Shown here: piece by piece, positions 33,456 through 42,213 of the stretch | How positions within the stretch are numbered: the first letter of the stretch is position 1 | Layout of the letters: the number at the start of each line of letters is the position of its first letter | Origin: Dermatophilus congolensis | Lineage (GTDB): Bacteria > Actinomycetota > Actinomycetes > Actinomycetales > Dermatophilaceae | Length of the DNA stretch: 64,000 nucleotides | Assembly: GCA_030538115.1 (NCBI GenBank) | Contig: JAUNUP010000004.1 | Location: 154,683-218,682, forward strand | Direction of reading: 5' to 3' | Translations under genes and position numbers: made by a program | Notes under the pieces: model-generated | The model's database searches: none | Told to the model about the DNA's origin: nothing | The model's input: only the letters and a program-made list of their open reading frames with translations

Positions 33456-34832
33456 TCAGCACTCGATGACGTTGACGGCCAGGCCGCCCTGCGACGTCTC
33501 CTTGTACTTGGTCTGCATGTCGCGGCCCGTGTCACGCATCGTCTTGACGACGGTGTCGAACGTCACGACGTGCGTGCCGTCTCCGTTGAGAGCCGTGCGA
33601 GCCGCCGTGACGGCCTTGACCGCGGCGATCGCGTTGCGCTCGATGCACGGCACCTGCACCAGGCCACCGACGGGGTCGCAGGTGAGGCCCAGGTTGTGCT
33701 CCATGCCGATCTCTGCCGCGTTCTCGATCTGGGCAGGCGAGCCACCCATCACCGCAGCCAGACCCGCCGCTGCCATCGCACAGGCCGAGCCGACCTCGCC
33801 CTGGCAGCCGACCTCGGCACCGGAGATGGAGGCGGTCTGCTTGATGATCGCGCCCACGGCTCCCGCGGTGAGCAAGAACCGCATGACGCCGTCGTCGTCG
33901 GCGCCGTCAACGTGGAAGCGGTAGTAGTGCAACACGGCCGGGATGACGCCTGCGGCACCGTTGGTCGGAGCGGTGACAACACGGCCACCGGCAGCGTTCT
34001 CTTCGTTCACGGCCATCGCGTACAGGCTGATCCAGTCCATGAGCGCCAGCGGGTCGTGACGGCCTGCCTGGGCGTTGAGGCGGTTCTTGAGCAGCGGTGC
34101 GCGGCGCAGCACGTTCAGGCCACCGGGCAGGCGACCTTGAGTGGCCATGCCGTTGTCGACACAGCTCTGCATGACGCCCCAGATCTCCATGACGCCCTTG
34201 CGGAGGTCTTCTTCGCTGCGCCAAGCGAGTTCGTTCTCAGTGACGACCTGGTCGATGGTCTTGCCCGCGTCGTAGCAGATCTTCAACAGCTCGTCCATGG
34301 TGCGGAACTCATGGGGAGCCTTCTCCGAGTCGTCGGAGCTGATCTCGTCTTTACCCATGTCCTCTTCGTCGACGACGAAACCGCCACCGATCGAGAACAT
34401 CACCCGACGGGCCAGCTCGTTGCCGTCGGCGTCGTTCGCCACGAACGTGATGCCGTTGGGGTGCTGCGGCAGGGCGTCGAACATGTGGAGCACGAGGTCG
34501 TTGCTCCAGTCGAAGTCGATCTCGTGCGTGCCCATGATGGGCAGCTTCTTGTCCTTCTGAACCGCGGTGATCTTGTCTGCCACGGCGTGCGGGTCGACAC
34601 TCTCGGGCGCGTTGCCGAGCAGACCGAGCACGACGGCCCGGTCACTGTGGTGGCCCTTTCCGGTGGATCCGAGCGAACCCCACAGGTCGACCTTGATCTT
34701 GGCCACCTTGGGCAGGATGCCCTCTGAGTCGAGCTGCCGGGCCCACGTGGTAGCGGCGCGCATTGGCCCCACCGTGTGGGACGAGGACGGCCCGATACCG
34801 ATGCTGAACAGGTCAAAGAAACTGAGCGCCAT
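33456..34832 (-). CDS. sdaA: L-serine ammonia-lyase (iron-sulfur serine dehydratase)
   Basis: Single-chain enzyme of 458 residues that deaminates L-serine to pyruvate and ammonia. The beta domain begins [20 protein letters not shown], with [12 protein letters not shown]; the alpha domain has [36 protein letters not shown] and [20 protein letters not shown], whose cysteines hold the 4Fe-4S cluster. The family length is normal. ATG start at 34832. Together with the serine-type transporter at 15985 it would form a serine catabolic route. A 12-bp hairpin terminates it. Confidence 0.95.
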   Translation of the reverse strand: MALSFFDLFSIGIGPSSSHTVGPMRAATTWARQLDSEGILPKVAKIKVDLWGSLGSTGKGHHSDRAVVLGLLGNAPESVDPHAVADKITAVQKDKKLPIMGTHEIDFDWSNDLVLHMFDALPQHPNGITFVANDADGNELARRVMFSIGGGFVVDEEDMGKDEISSDDSEKAPHEFRTMDELLKICYDAGKTIDQVVTENELAWRSEEDLRKGVMEIWGVMQSCVDNGMATQGRLPGGLNVLRRAPLLKNRLNAQAGRHDPLALMDWISLYAMAVNEENAAGGRVVTAPTNGAAGVIPAVLHYYRFHVDGADDDGVMRFLLTAGAVGAIIKQTASISGAEVGCQGEVGSACAMAAAGLAAVMGGSPAQIENAAEIGMEHNLGLTCDPVGGLVQVPCIERNAIAAVKAVTAARTALNGDGTHVVTFDTVVKTMRDTGRDMQTKYKETSQGGLAVNVIEC

Positions 34833-34985
34833 GACCAGACTCTACGTGGCGACCCTGAATGCCGGAGGGGCGTTCGCCAGAACGTGCGTTGGCTCGCACG
34901 CTCACCGCCGACGGCCAGGTCGAAGGCACGAGAGAGGCGCGAGATGGACCCGCGTGAGTCTGTGTGAGTCTGCGTCGCTCCGAGC

Positions 34986-35363
34986 TCAGCGCCGCGGGTC
35001 GCGACCGGCCGCGTCGGCTCCGCGGTTGGCGGCGTTGATCATCGGGAAGATCGCGAGGGCTGCCACGAGGATGGGGGCCTGCAGCGCGAGGGCGGCCAGG
35101 CTGCGGTCTCCGGTGGTCAGCAGCCACACCCCGAGCACGACCAGGGCCGACATCACGGCCGCCACAACGCGCACGAGCGGCCACACCGCGGCGTGCCCCG
35201 CCTGCCACGCTGCGGCGCTGGCCGTGGTGGCACCCGTGCGGAAACCTCCGAACCCTTCGATGCCGAGTCGGCCGGTCATCGACGCCCACGTCATCCACGT
35301 GAGGGTGCCGATCGCCACGAGGTCGATGACGATGAACAGCAGCGCCGGCACGATCGTGTTCAT
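34986..35363 (-). CDS. SdpI family membrane protein
   Basis: Small membrane protein of 125 residues with three or four hydrophobic segments. GFGGFRTGATTASAAAWQAG followed by HAAVWPLV matches the SdpI/YhfL signature (xGxRTxxTxxSxxAWxxxHRxA). B. subtilis SdpI gives immunity to the SDP toxin, but most relatives have unknown roles; no toxin gene is adjacent. It is divergent from sixA with 82 bases between starts. Confidence 0.7.
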   Translation of the reverse strand: MNTIVPALLFIVIDLVAIGTLTWMTWASMTGRLGIEGFGGFRTGATTASAAAWQAGHAAVWPLVRVVAAVMSALVVLGVWLLTTGDRSLAALALQAPILVAALAIFPMINAANRGADAAGRDPRR

Positions 35364-35445
35364 GAGCGCACACTACCGAGCCCGATCACCGGCTCTGTGT
35401 GCGCCGCGGCCCGCGGCCCGGAGTACGGAATGGCAGAGTCGGTGT

Positions 35446-35967
35446 GTGCAACGAACTCTCGTCGTCATCAGGCATGCGAAATCCGACTGGTCCCGCGGAG
35501 TCGCCGACCGTGAACGCCCTCTGGCGCCACGCGGTCGCCGCCAGGCGCCGCCGATCGGCGAGTGGCTGGTCGAGAACGACATCGCCTTCGATCGGGTGCT
35601 CGTCTCGCCGGCGACCCGAGCGATGCAGACCTGGGAGGCCGTCTCGGCAGCCATGTCGGCACGCCGCGCTGGCCCGCCTCCTGGCTCCGTGACGGTGGAC
35701 GAGCGCGCCTACACCGACGACGGCGACGACCTCGTCGAACTGCTCCGCGACCTGCCGGCCGACGCAGGGGTGGTCGCGGTGGTGGGACACAACCCCGCGA
35801 TGGAAGAGCTCGTCTCCACTGTGACCGGCAGTTTCGTGCGGATGAAGACCTCGTGCATCGCCGTGCTGGAGGTGCCTGGCGACTGGGTCGACCTCGGCCG
35901 ACCCGTGCGGGGGACGTCTGCGCCTCGAGTCGTCGCCGCAGGCAGACCGGCCGACGGCCCGCTCTGA
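35446..35967 (+). CDS. SixA-type phosphohistidine phosphatase
   Basis: Histidine phosphatase family protein of 173 residues. TLVVIRHAKSDWS contains the catalytic RHA(K/E) motif, RERPLAPRGRRQAPPIGEWL and VSPATRAMQTWEAVS hold the second Arg, and VVAVVGHNPAMEEL the second catalytic His. SixA proteins dephosphorylate phosphohistidine on signalling or PTS proteins. The GTG at 35446 is the only start that gives the usual short N-terminus. It ends 12 bases before the convergent Pth2-like gene. Confidence 0.83.
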   Translation: MQRTLVVIRHAKSDWSRGVADRERPLAPRGRRQAPPIGEWLVENDIAFDRVLVSPATRAMQTWEAVSAAMSARRAGPPPGSVTVDERAYTDDGDDLVELLRDLPADAGVVAVVGHNPAMEELVSTVTGSFVRMKTSCIAVLEVPGDWVDLGRPVRGTSAPRVVAAGRPADGPL

Positions 35968-35979
35968 TCGGCGCGGCGG

Positions 35980-36933
35980 TTACGCGCTGAAGCGGGCGAT
36001 CACCGTGACCGTGCCGGGCGGCACTTCGGTGAATCCGGCATCGCGTACGGCGACGAGGCCGTGCTCGCGCCACCCCTCGGCAGGGTCGGCGACATCGCCG
36101 AGCAGTGTCTGCCACGCCTGTGGTTCGGTGCGGACCACGCGGCACGGGCACCCGGCTTCGCTCCACTGCGCCAATGCCGGCTGATCGGATGCCGCCAGCA
36201 GCGCCGCCGCGAGCATCCCCGCGTGACCGGCCTGAGCCATGAGCTTGCCTGCCGTCATCGCGGAGGCCGGTCCCTCGGAGGGCACTTTCACTGTGAGCAG
36301 CGGTGACGCCTTGTCGGGTGCGGCGGCGGGGTTGTCCAGAACCTCGGGCGCGGCCGGGCGCGGCTTCTCGGCGTCATCCCCGGAGGCATCGTCGGGCGGA
36401 TCTGGCTGGCTCGGATGCGCGTCCTCATCGGACTCGACGGCTGGGGGAGGCGCCGCGACGATGACGGGGTAGTCGTCCTCAGGGATGTCGGTGCCCGCGA
36501 CCTGCAGCTTCGCGACGCTCCGATCGATCTCGGAGACGAGCCCCGGCACGAGGACCCGCACTTCCGTCCGATCCTCCTCACGACCGTGGGCCAGCGTGAT
36601 GCCGGGCAGGTCGGCTGTCGCCTCCCATTGGGCGCCCCGGCCGCGGCGGGTGACCTTGCGGATGTGCCCGTGGCAGTAGGCGTTCACGGCTTCGAACCAC
36701 GCGCCTCCCGGTTCCGCGCGGGGATCGATGCACACGGCCGCGCACCCCGACGCTGCGAGGGCCAGGGCGGCGTGCCAGCTCGGGGGAGTGCCCCTCTCCA
36801 GGCGCAGGATGATCTGGATGGCCCGCACCTGGTCGGGGTCTTCGTCACGGTCGGCGAGTACCTCGCTCTCGTTCATCCCCAGCCATGCGGCGTAGCGCGC
36901 GAGCAGTGGCTCCAGCGCTGATCCGATGTTCAC
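35980..36933 (-). CDS. Peptidyl-tRNA hydrolase 2-like protein with N-terminal extension
   Basis: Protein of 317 residues. The last ~115 residues contain SAMTAGKLMAQAGHAGMLAA, which resembles the Pth2 motif MGKGKxAAQxxHA, then CRVVRTEPQAWQTLL and VAVRDAGFTEVPPGTVTVIA, all Pth2-like. Residues 1-~150 form a separate domain with a DEDPDQVRAIQIILRLERG segment, as in larger actinobacterial relatives, and a Pro/Asp/Glu-rich linker of ~50 residues joins them. It could recycle peptidyl-tRNA or act on a different ester. GTG start at 36933 with GAGGGA upstream. Confidence 0.72.
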   Translation of the reverse strand: MNIGSALEPLLARYAAWLGMNESEVLADRDEDPDQVRAIQIILRLERGTPPSWHAALALAASGCAAVCIDPRAEPGGAWFEAVNAYCHGHIRKVTRRGRGAQWEATADLPGITLAHGREEDRTEVRVLVPGLVSEIDRSVAKLQVAGTDIPEDDYPVIVAAPPPAVESDEDAHPSQPDPPDDASGDDAEKPRPAAPEVLDNPAAAPDKASPLLTVKVPSEGPASAMTAGKLMAQAGHAGMLAAALLAASDQPALAQWSEAGCPCRVVRTEPQAWQTLLGDVADPAEGWREHGLVAVRDAGFTEVPPGTVTVIARFSA

Positions 36934-37026
36934 CGGTCCCTCGATTCGTATCGACTCCCTGTAGACGCAGAGTCGAGGGTACTCACCCGCGCGTGCGCCC
37001 GATACGTGCCCGCGATCACGTCGCGC

Positions 37027-38451
37027 TCATGCGCTCGGATCCGCCACGTAGCCCAGGAACAGAGGCGTGTTGTTCGCCTGGTCGGTCAGGATCACGTAGA
37101 ACGGTCGGTCGAGGCGCACGTCGAGCACCTTCAACGGGGCGCTCACCGCCTCCGCGCCGATCGCGGTCGCGGCGGCGGCCTCCGTGCCCTTCTCATCGAC
37201 ATCCATCGTGGCCTTGTGCGCGACGAAGGAGATGAACAGCCTCTCGGCCGTGGTCATGCCGCTCAGGTCGGCGCGCGTCTGGTCGAAGGCGATGCCCATG
37301 CCGAGGGCGGTGAGCGCGGGTTTGAGAGCGGCCCCGTAGTCGAGGGAGAACCGTGGCATGACGAGTGTGGCCGGGTACCTCTCCGACACCTTCCCGGACA
37401 CGGGGGTCTGCGGGTCCGGGGCATTCTGCTGCTCCCGCATGGGATTCAGGCCCGTCAAGATTTCGCTGACATCCGTGCTCATCAGTTCGTGTACGGCCGC
37501 CTCCTGGCCGGCGTTCGGCAGCACCGCCGTGAAGCCGAACTTGAGGTCTGCGTAGGCGAGCGAGATCGCGACGAAACCGGGCATGCCGGGGCCTGACTCG
37601 ACTCCCGCGGCTCCACCTCGCATCATCGGCACGTCGACGCGGCTGCCGTCGGCGCGGGTGAAGGGCTCAGGCTTCGTTTCGGACTCGAAGAACGGTGACG
37701 CCCACGGTGCCTTGAAATGGACGGCATTGACGAGCACGAGCCGGGTCATGTCGTTGAGGGAGTTGGCCTCGATGATCTCGGGGATCTTGCTCTTGGTCGC
37801 CTGGCTGGTCCAGCCGTTGATGGCGGTGCGGGCCGCCTCGGCTGCGGCCTTGTAGTCGACCTGGTGCATGCCCGCCCCGAAGTCGCGGGCGAGGGAGTCG
37901 AGGAACGGCTGCTCCCAGGGGGTGTCGTGCTGGCCCCACAGCGAGTTCGCCTCCGACCAGTCGATCGTGACCTTTCCGTTGGTCCACTCACGCTCGCCCG
38001 CATAGGAGGCGAGTTGCTGCCCGAGGGCGTTGAGTCCGGAGGCGAGGGGCCCGGCTTTCGCGTTGTCGCCGAGGACCTCGTCCATCGCTGCGAGGGTTTC
38101 CCCTCGGGCGCCGAGTTTGGTCATGCCGAGGGCGACCATGATCGAGTACGGCGAGATGAGCAGGTTCTTCTCTGGCGGCTCGGGTGCCAATTCGCGCAGC
38201 ACGGCGCTGCCGAACCGGGCCGTCGCCTGCGCGGCGAAGCCCGCCTTCGCCGGATCGGCCGCAGCCCTGGTCACAGTGGACGCGGCAACCGGATAGGCCT
38301 GCGCGGTGCCGCCTCCGAGGGGGCCGCTGCGCCCGCAGCTGGCGAGCGAGCCCGCCGCTCCGATCAGCAGCGGCGCCGCGATGATCGACTGCAGCACCGT
38401 GCGTCGCGTCGTCGCGCCCGGGTGGCCGGGAATCGGGCGAGTCAGGGTCAT
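37027..38451 (-). CDS. Lipoprotein serpin (serine protease inhibitor)
   Basis: Exported inhibitor of 474 residues. TTRRTVLQSIIAAPLLIGAA followed by GSLASCGRS is a signal with twin Arg and a lipobox (LASC), so it should be lipid-anchored outside the membrane. The serpin core includes NLLISPYSIMVALGMTKLGA, LVLVNAVHFKAPWASPF, FSLDYGAALKPALTALGMG and DRPFYVILTD. The hinge DEKGTEAAAATAIGAEAV has the small residues that inhibitory serpins need for loop insertion. Counting from the P17 Glu, P1-P1' is Val-Ser, which suggests an elastase-like target. GAGGAGG precedes the ATG. Confidence 0.9.
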   Translation of the reverse strand: MTLTRPIPGHPGATTRRTVLQSIIAAPLLIGAAGSLASCGRSGPLGGGTAQAYPVAASTVTRAAADPAKAGFAAQATARFGSAVLRELAPEPPEKNLLISPYSIMVALGMTKLGARGETLAAMDEVLGDNAKAGPLASGLNALGQQLASYAGEREWTNGKVTIDWSEANSLWGQHDTPWEQPFLDSLARDFGAGMHQVDYKAAAEAARTAINGWTSQATKSKIPEIIEANSLNDMTRLVLVNAVHFKAPWASPFFESETKPEPFTRADGSRVDVPMMRGGAAGVESGPGMPGFVAISLAYADLKFGFTAVLPNAGQEAAVHELMSTDVSEILTGLNPMREQQNAPDPQTPVSGKVSERYPATLVMPRFSLDYGAALKPALTALGMGIAFDQTRADLSGMTTAERLFISFVAHKATMDVDEKGTEAAAATAIGAEAVSAPLKVLDVRLDRPFYVILTDQANNTPLFLGYVADPSA

Positions 38452-38785
38452 GGCAGCCTCCTCGGCGAAGAGCCGTGTTCTTGCGAGGAGACACGCGCAC
38501 CCTGACCTGCAGGTTCCGTGCCTGCGGAGCGTAATGTCGACAAAGCCGATCTCGGGCCGCCGTGAACCTCGTCGGTCGCGGAGCCACAGGACGGGTGAAG
38601 TCGACGCCTACGTTTTCCGGCCGGCTTTGCGCCGCGTCGGTCGCGGCAGCGCCGGAGCGCGTGATGTCGACACCTCCGTGCGCCGGGTGGTCGGGTGCAG
38701 GGCCGGTCGCGGGGCGACGGAAGCTGCTCTCACTGAGCGCGATTCGCGCCCCGTTCGCCTCGGGCACCGTGGCACAGTGGCTGGC
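38452..38785. repeat. Divergent intergenic region with three ~65-bp tandem repeats
   Basis: The 334-base gap between the serpin and dienelactone hydrolase genes has no credible gene. Three units start at about 38528, 38592 and 38658. Each has GTrAwGTCGAC near its start (38531, 38595, 38661) and (C/T)CGGTCGCGG near its end (38572, 38637, 38704), giving a period of 64-66. They may be operator clusters or a degenerate repeat. Confidence 0.6.
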
Positions 38786-39538
38786 ATGAGCGACCTGTCC
38801 GTCACCCCCACCGAAGTGGTGCTTGCCCTGCCCACCGGCTCTGTGGATGCCGTCGTCGTGCGCCCCTCCGACGCCGACCGTGACCACCGGTATCCACCGG
38901 TGCTGTTCATCATGGACGCGGTCGGGCTTCGTGGTCGCCTCGTGGAGATGGCCGAGCGGATCGCTTCCTGGGGATACGTCGTGTTCGTGCCCAACGTCTA
39001 CTACCGGCAGGGATCGCAGCCGCTCATAGATTCCGGGTCGACTCCCGAGGCGTTCTGGGCTCGGATGAGCGAGTTGATGGCCGCCTACACCACCGACATG
39101 TGGGAGGTCGACGGCCCGGCCTTCCTCGACGTGCTCGCCGCTCGTGATGACACCACCGACGAGCCCGTGCGCGTGACTGGCTATTGCATGGGCGGTCGCC
39201 TCGCGATGCTGCTTGCCGCGCAGTGCCCCGAGCGTGTCGCTACGGTTGCGGGCTTCCACACGGGCGGCCTCGTGAGCGACGGCCCTGACAGCGCCCACCT
39301 GCGCATCGGCTCCGTCACCGCCCCCATGTACTACCTCTACGCCGACAACGACGCCTCGATGACTCCGGGGGCGCAGCGGATGGTGGCCGAGGCGGCTGCA
39401 GCCGCGGGCGTCGACTACACGGCCGAAGTCGCCGAAGGCGCAGCCCACGGCTACACGATGACCGACCGCCCCGCCTACAACGAGGCGGCGGAGGCCCGCC
39501 ACTGGAAGGTGCTGAGGGAACGCTTCGCCGCCGTGTGA
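38786..39538 (+). CDS. Dienelactone hydrolase family protein
   Basis: Alpha/beta hydrolase of 250 residues. PPVLFIMDAVGLRGRLVEMA is the typical opening, VRVTGYCMGGRLAMLLAAQ contains the nucleophilic Cys (GxCxGG), APMYYLYADNDASMTP the acid, and VAEGAAHGYTMTDRPAYN the His. Members hydrolyse dienelactone or other cyclic esters. Cytoplasmic, normal length. The ATG at 38786 is taken since the preceding sequence is the repeat region. Confidence 0.87.
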   Translation: MSDLSVTPTEVVLALPTGSVDAVVVRPSDADRDHRYPPVLFIMDAVGLRGRLVEMAERIASWGYVVFVPNVYYRQGSQPLIDSGSTPEAFWARMSELMAAYTTDMWEVDGPAFLDVLAARDDTTDEPVRVTGYCMGGRLAMLLAAQCPERVATVAGFHTGGLVSDGPDSAHLRIGSVTAPMYYLYADNDASMTPGAQRMVAEAAAAAGVDYTAEVAEGAAHGYTMTDRPAYNEAAEARHWKVLRERFAAV

Positions 39539-39540
39539 CC

Positions 39541-40713
39541 TCAGGAGTTGTCTCGCCAGAAGGTGAGGAGTTCCGGGCCTAGGGTGTCCTTCTCCTGCAT
39601 CGGTAGGGAGTGGGTTGCGGAGGGCCAGAGCTTCGCCTCGGCCTCTGGCAAGAGGGCTCGGATGCGGTCGACGGCCTCCTGTCCGCCTGCCAGTGACTTC
39701 GTGCCGCCGATGTCGACGCGCAGCGGCATCCGCATCGAGCGCCACTCGTCGTCGGAGAGGGTGCGGGGCATCGGCAGCGAGGTCGAGTACTGCTGGGCGG
39801 CGGTGTCGATCATCACCGACATCGGGGTGCGTTCTTGCACCTCGGCCACGGTCGTGCCGCCGATCTCGGCGAGTGCCCGGTCTTTCCAGCCCTGCGGCAC
39901 GGGTAACTGGGTGAGGGTGGCCCAGAAGAATGTGGAGGCCGACATTGGCTCGATCGCGAACGCTGGCTCGAGCAGGGTGAGGCTCGCGACCTGCTCCGGG
40001 TACCGGAGCGCGAAGATCGCCGCGTTCGCGCCGCCGAAACTGTGCCCGACCGCGTGTACGCGCCCGCCGGCGAGGGCCCGTGAGCCCAAGCCGGTGACGG
40101 TCTCGCTGATCCACTCGGCCTGGTCGTCGTAGGAGGTGAGGGGCACGCTCTGCGTGGAGAAGCCGGCGTCACCGATGGGGTCGAGGGCGAACAGGGTGCG
40201 TTTCCCGATCCACGAGGGCAGGTTCTCGCTCCACATCGGGGCACCGGAGCTGTGTCCGGGCAGCAGCAGCGCCGGCGGACCGGAATCTGTTCCGTCCCAA
40301 CGCAGCACGCGCACGCTTCCGTACGAGATCGGCACGTCGAGGGTCGCGTCAGGCTGGGGGAGGTCGCGCATCACCTCGTCGTACGCGCGGGCGTATGCCT
40401 GGGCGCCTTCGAGTGAGCGCCAGTGCCCGACCGCAGGTTCGGGCGACACGATCGAGGCGACCTTGTCGAACGCGAGCCACCCGAACAGCAACAGGACCAG
40501 CGCCAGCGCGATGGTCCGCCGCCGTCTGCGCGGCGCACGTCGTGCAGCGTCGGTGGTGCCCGCCGAGCGGTCCATCGGTCCGCTCACCGTGAGGGTGCGC
40601 CCGGCGTCGCCCTCGTCGGAACGCGCGGTGCCGCCTCGCTTCGACGGTCGCGAGGCGCTGGGAGCGGCGTGGGACGGGCGCGCGCCCTCACCTCGGGAAT
40701 CCTTGTGCGTCAC
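39541..40713 (-). CDS. Membrane-anchored alpha/beta hydrolase
   Basis: Protein of 390 residues. An Arg-rich cytoplasmic leader of ~65 residues precedes one membrane segment (TIALALVLLLFGWLAFDKVA), then an extracytoplasmic alpha/beta hydrolase: ALLLPGHSSGAPMWSENLPS, AVGHSFGGANAAIFALRYPE with the nucleophilic Ser in GHSFGG, and a His near the end (WPSATHSLPMQE). Substrate unknown. The GTG at 40713, seven bases after GGCGGAGG, is preferred; an ATG at 40776 would overlap the regulatory dyads. It is divergent from a TetR gene, its probable regulator. Confidence 0.78.
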   Translation of the reverse strand: MTHKDSRGEGARPSHAAPSASRPSKRGGTARSDEGDAGRTLTVSGPMDRSAGTTDAARRAPRRRRRTIALALVLLLFGWLAFDKVASIVSPEPAVGHWRSLEGAQAYARAYDEVMRDLPQPDATLDVPISYGSVRVLRWDGTDSGPPALLLPGHSSGAPMWSENLPSWIGKRTLFALDPIGDAGFSTQSVPLTSYDDQAEWISETVTGLGSRALAGGRVHAVGHSFGGANAAIFALRYPEQVASLTLLEPAFAIEPMSASTFFWATLTQLPVPQGWKDRALAEIGGTTVAEVQERTPMSVMIDTAAQQYSTSLPMPRTLSDDEWRSMRMPLRVDIGGTKSLAGGQEAVDRIRALLPEAEAKLWPSATHSLPMQEKDTLGPELLTFWRDNS

Positions 40714-40755
40714 GTTGACCTCCGCCTGCCCTGTTTCGGCGAACCAATCCCGCCA

Positions 40756-40790
40756 ATACGATCGTATCGAACTCAACGATACAACTGTAT
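40756..40790. promoter_or_regulatory. TetR operator cluster between divergent hydrolase and TetR genes
   Basis: ATACGATCGTAT (40756-40767) is a perfect palindrome, ATACA-AC-TGTAT (40779-40790) a second dyad, and GTATCG (40764-40769) with CGATAC (40777-40782) a third overlapping pair. All lie within 16-50 bases of the TetR start, so binding should block both divergent promoters. Confidence 0.6.
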
Positions 40791-40805
40791 TGCTACCGTG
40801 ATCGG

Positions 40806-41378
40806 GTGGAGACCGACAGGGACGCCAAGCGGGCGCAGATTCTCGTCGCGGTCTGGCGGGTGGTCGCCAGCCGGGGGCTCGGCGCGGTGTCGGTGCGTTC
40901 GGTGGCGGCCGAGGCGGGCGTCTCCGCAGGTCGTGTGCAGCACTACTTCGCGACGAAAGACGAATTGGTTCGCGCCAGTGTCTCGTTCATGATCGACGCG
41001 GCCGAGTCTATGCACGACGATGCGACGAAGGCGGCGTCGCCTGTCGAGCGGCTCTGGGCGGTGCTGGCGCACGCGATCCCGCGCGCCTCGACCTCCCGTG
41101 CGGGCACAAGCGTCTTCTACTCCTTCGTCGCGGCGGCGGTCGCAGACCCGGTCATCGCAGCGACCCTGGCCGACGCGAAAACGGGCGTCGAGCAGGAGGT
41201 TTCACGACTGCTCCGCGAGGTGAATCCGGCCCTCGACGCCCCCGACGAGCACGCCCGCAACCTGCTGGCCCTCTCCGACGGCCTGACGATGCGAGTACTC
41301 ATAGGCAGCCTCACCGCGGAGGAGGCAGCACGATCACTGCGAGCGGCCCTGACTGAGGTGAGTATCGACGTGCGTTGA
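40806..41378 (+). CDS. TetR family transcriptional regulator
   Basis: Regulator of 190 residues. AVWRVVASRGLGAVSVRSVA and AEAGVSAGRVQHYFATKDEL form the helix-turn-helix (QHYF instead of the more usual YxHF, common in BetI-like proteins). The C-terminal domain is helical and BetI/TetR_C-6-like. GTG start at 40806. It is divergent from the membrane-anchored hydrolase across a cluster of dyads and probably represses both. Confidence 0.85.
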   Translation: METDRDAKRAQILVAVWRVVASRGLGAVSVRSVAAEAGVSAGRVQHYFATKDELVRASVSFMIDAAESMHDDATKAASPVERLWAVLAHAIPRASTSRAGTSVFYSFVAAAVADPVIAATLADAKTGVEQEVSRLLREVNPALDAPDEHARNLLALSDGLTMRVLIGSLTAEEAARSLRAALTEVSIDVR

Positions 41379-41387
41379 CGTGTGGGC

Positions 41388-41780
41388 TCACGCGAGGCTG
41401 ATCTGCCAGCTGACCCCGAAACGGTCGTTGCACCAGCCGAAGGGGCCGAAGCCGTAGTCGTCGAGGGGCATGAGCGCCTGGCCGCCCTCCGAAAGGCCCT
41501 CCCAGATGCGCTTCTGCTCCTCCGTGCTCTCGCAGCGCATGAACAGCGACACCGACGGGGTGAAGTCGAAGCCGTGCTTCGCGGGGGAGTCGAAGCACTG
41601 GATCTGCTGCCCGGCGATGCGGATGATCCCCTGCCGGATCGTGCCCGCGCCGGGCTCGCCCTCGCCGAACCGCTCCTCGAGCAGGATCTCGCCACCGAAC
41701 AGCTCGGTGTAGAACGTCATTGCCTCGTAGGCGTCGCCCTTCTGGAACATGAGAAACGGGATGAGCTTGTCGGGGGTCAT
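41388..41780 (-). CDS. VOC family protein (PhnB-like)
   Basis: Single-domain vicinal-oxygen-chelate fold protein of 130 residues. IPFLMFQKGDAYEAMTFYTE, LFGGEILLEERFGE, IQCFDSPAKHGFDFTPSVSL and YGFGPFGWCNDRFGVSWQIS match PhnB/3-demethylubiquinone-methyltransferase-like VOC proteins. Enzymatic role unknown. It converges on the TetR gene with nine bases between stops. Confidence 0.83.
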   Translation of the reverse strand: MTPDKLIPFLMFQKGDAYEAMTFYTELFGGEILLEERFGEGEPGAGTIRQGIIRIAGQQIQCFDSPAKHGFDFTPSVSLFMRCESTEEQKRIWEGLSEGGQALMPLDDYGFGPFGWCNDRFGVSWQISLA

Positions 41781-41881
41781 GCGGGGCTCCTGATGTGGGA
41801 TTGAGTTCAGGGCCAGTATGCGGGGTAGACGGAGCGAGCCGACTCGGGTGATGGCAGCGAGGCGCTGTTACGTTGGAGCGC

Positions 41882-42148
41882 ATGGTGTTTGGGAGTGGAG
41901 ACCGGATCGTCGCGCTGTCGCGGCGCGTGGCCAACCTCGAGAGGCTCGTGGAGGTGCTCGCCGAGCGGGCAGGGATCAGCCGGGAAGAGCTCGAAGGCAT
42001 CGCGCCCGACTATTGGCTTCCGCAAGACGTGAAAGCCCTCGCCGAGGAGGGGCAGGCGATCCAGGCCATCAAGCGCCTCCGTGAACAGACCGGCATGGGC
42101 CTGCGCGAGGCGAAGGAACTGGTCGACCGCATCCCGAAGCGCCCGTAA
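41882..42148 (+). CDS. Small protein with ribosomal L7/L12 C-terminal-like domain
   Basis: Protein of 88 residues. After a short helical segment with LSRRVANLERLVEVLAERAG (coiled-coil-like), the end IQAIKRLREQTGMGLREAKE with LVDRIP resembles the L7/L12 C-terminal fold that contacts translation GTPases. There is no N-terminal ribosome-dimerisation domain, so it is not the ribosomal stalk protein itself. Role unknown. ATG start at 41882 with GGAG close upstream; it lies alone between the VOC gene and arsR. Confidence 0.7.
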   Translation: MVFGSGDRIVALSRRVANLERLVEVLAERAGISREELEGIAPDYWLPQDVKALAEEGQAIQAIKRLREQTGMGLREAKELVDRIPKRP

Positions 42149-42213
42149 GGGGGTTCGCCGCTGCCACCTGGCCCTAGGTTCGCCCCGGACCCGCGCTTAT
42201 CCGGGGTGGCATC

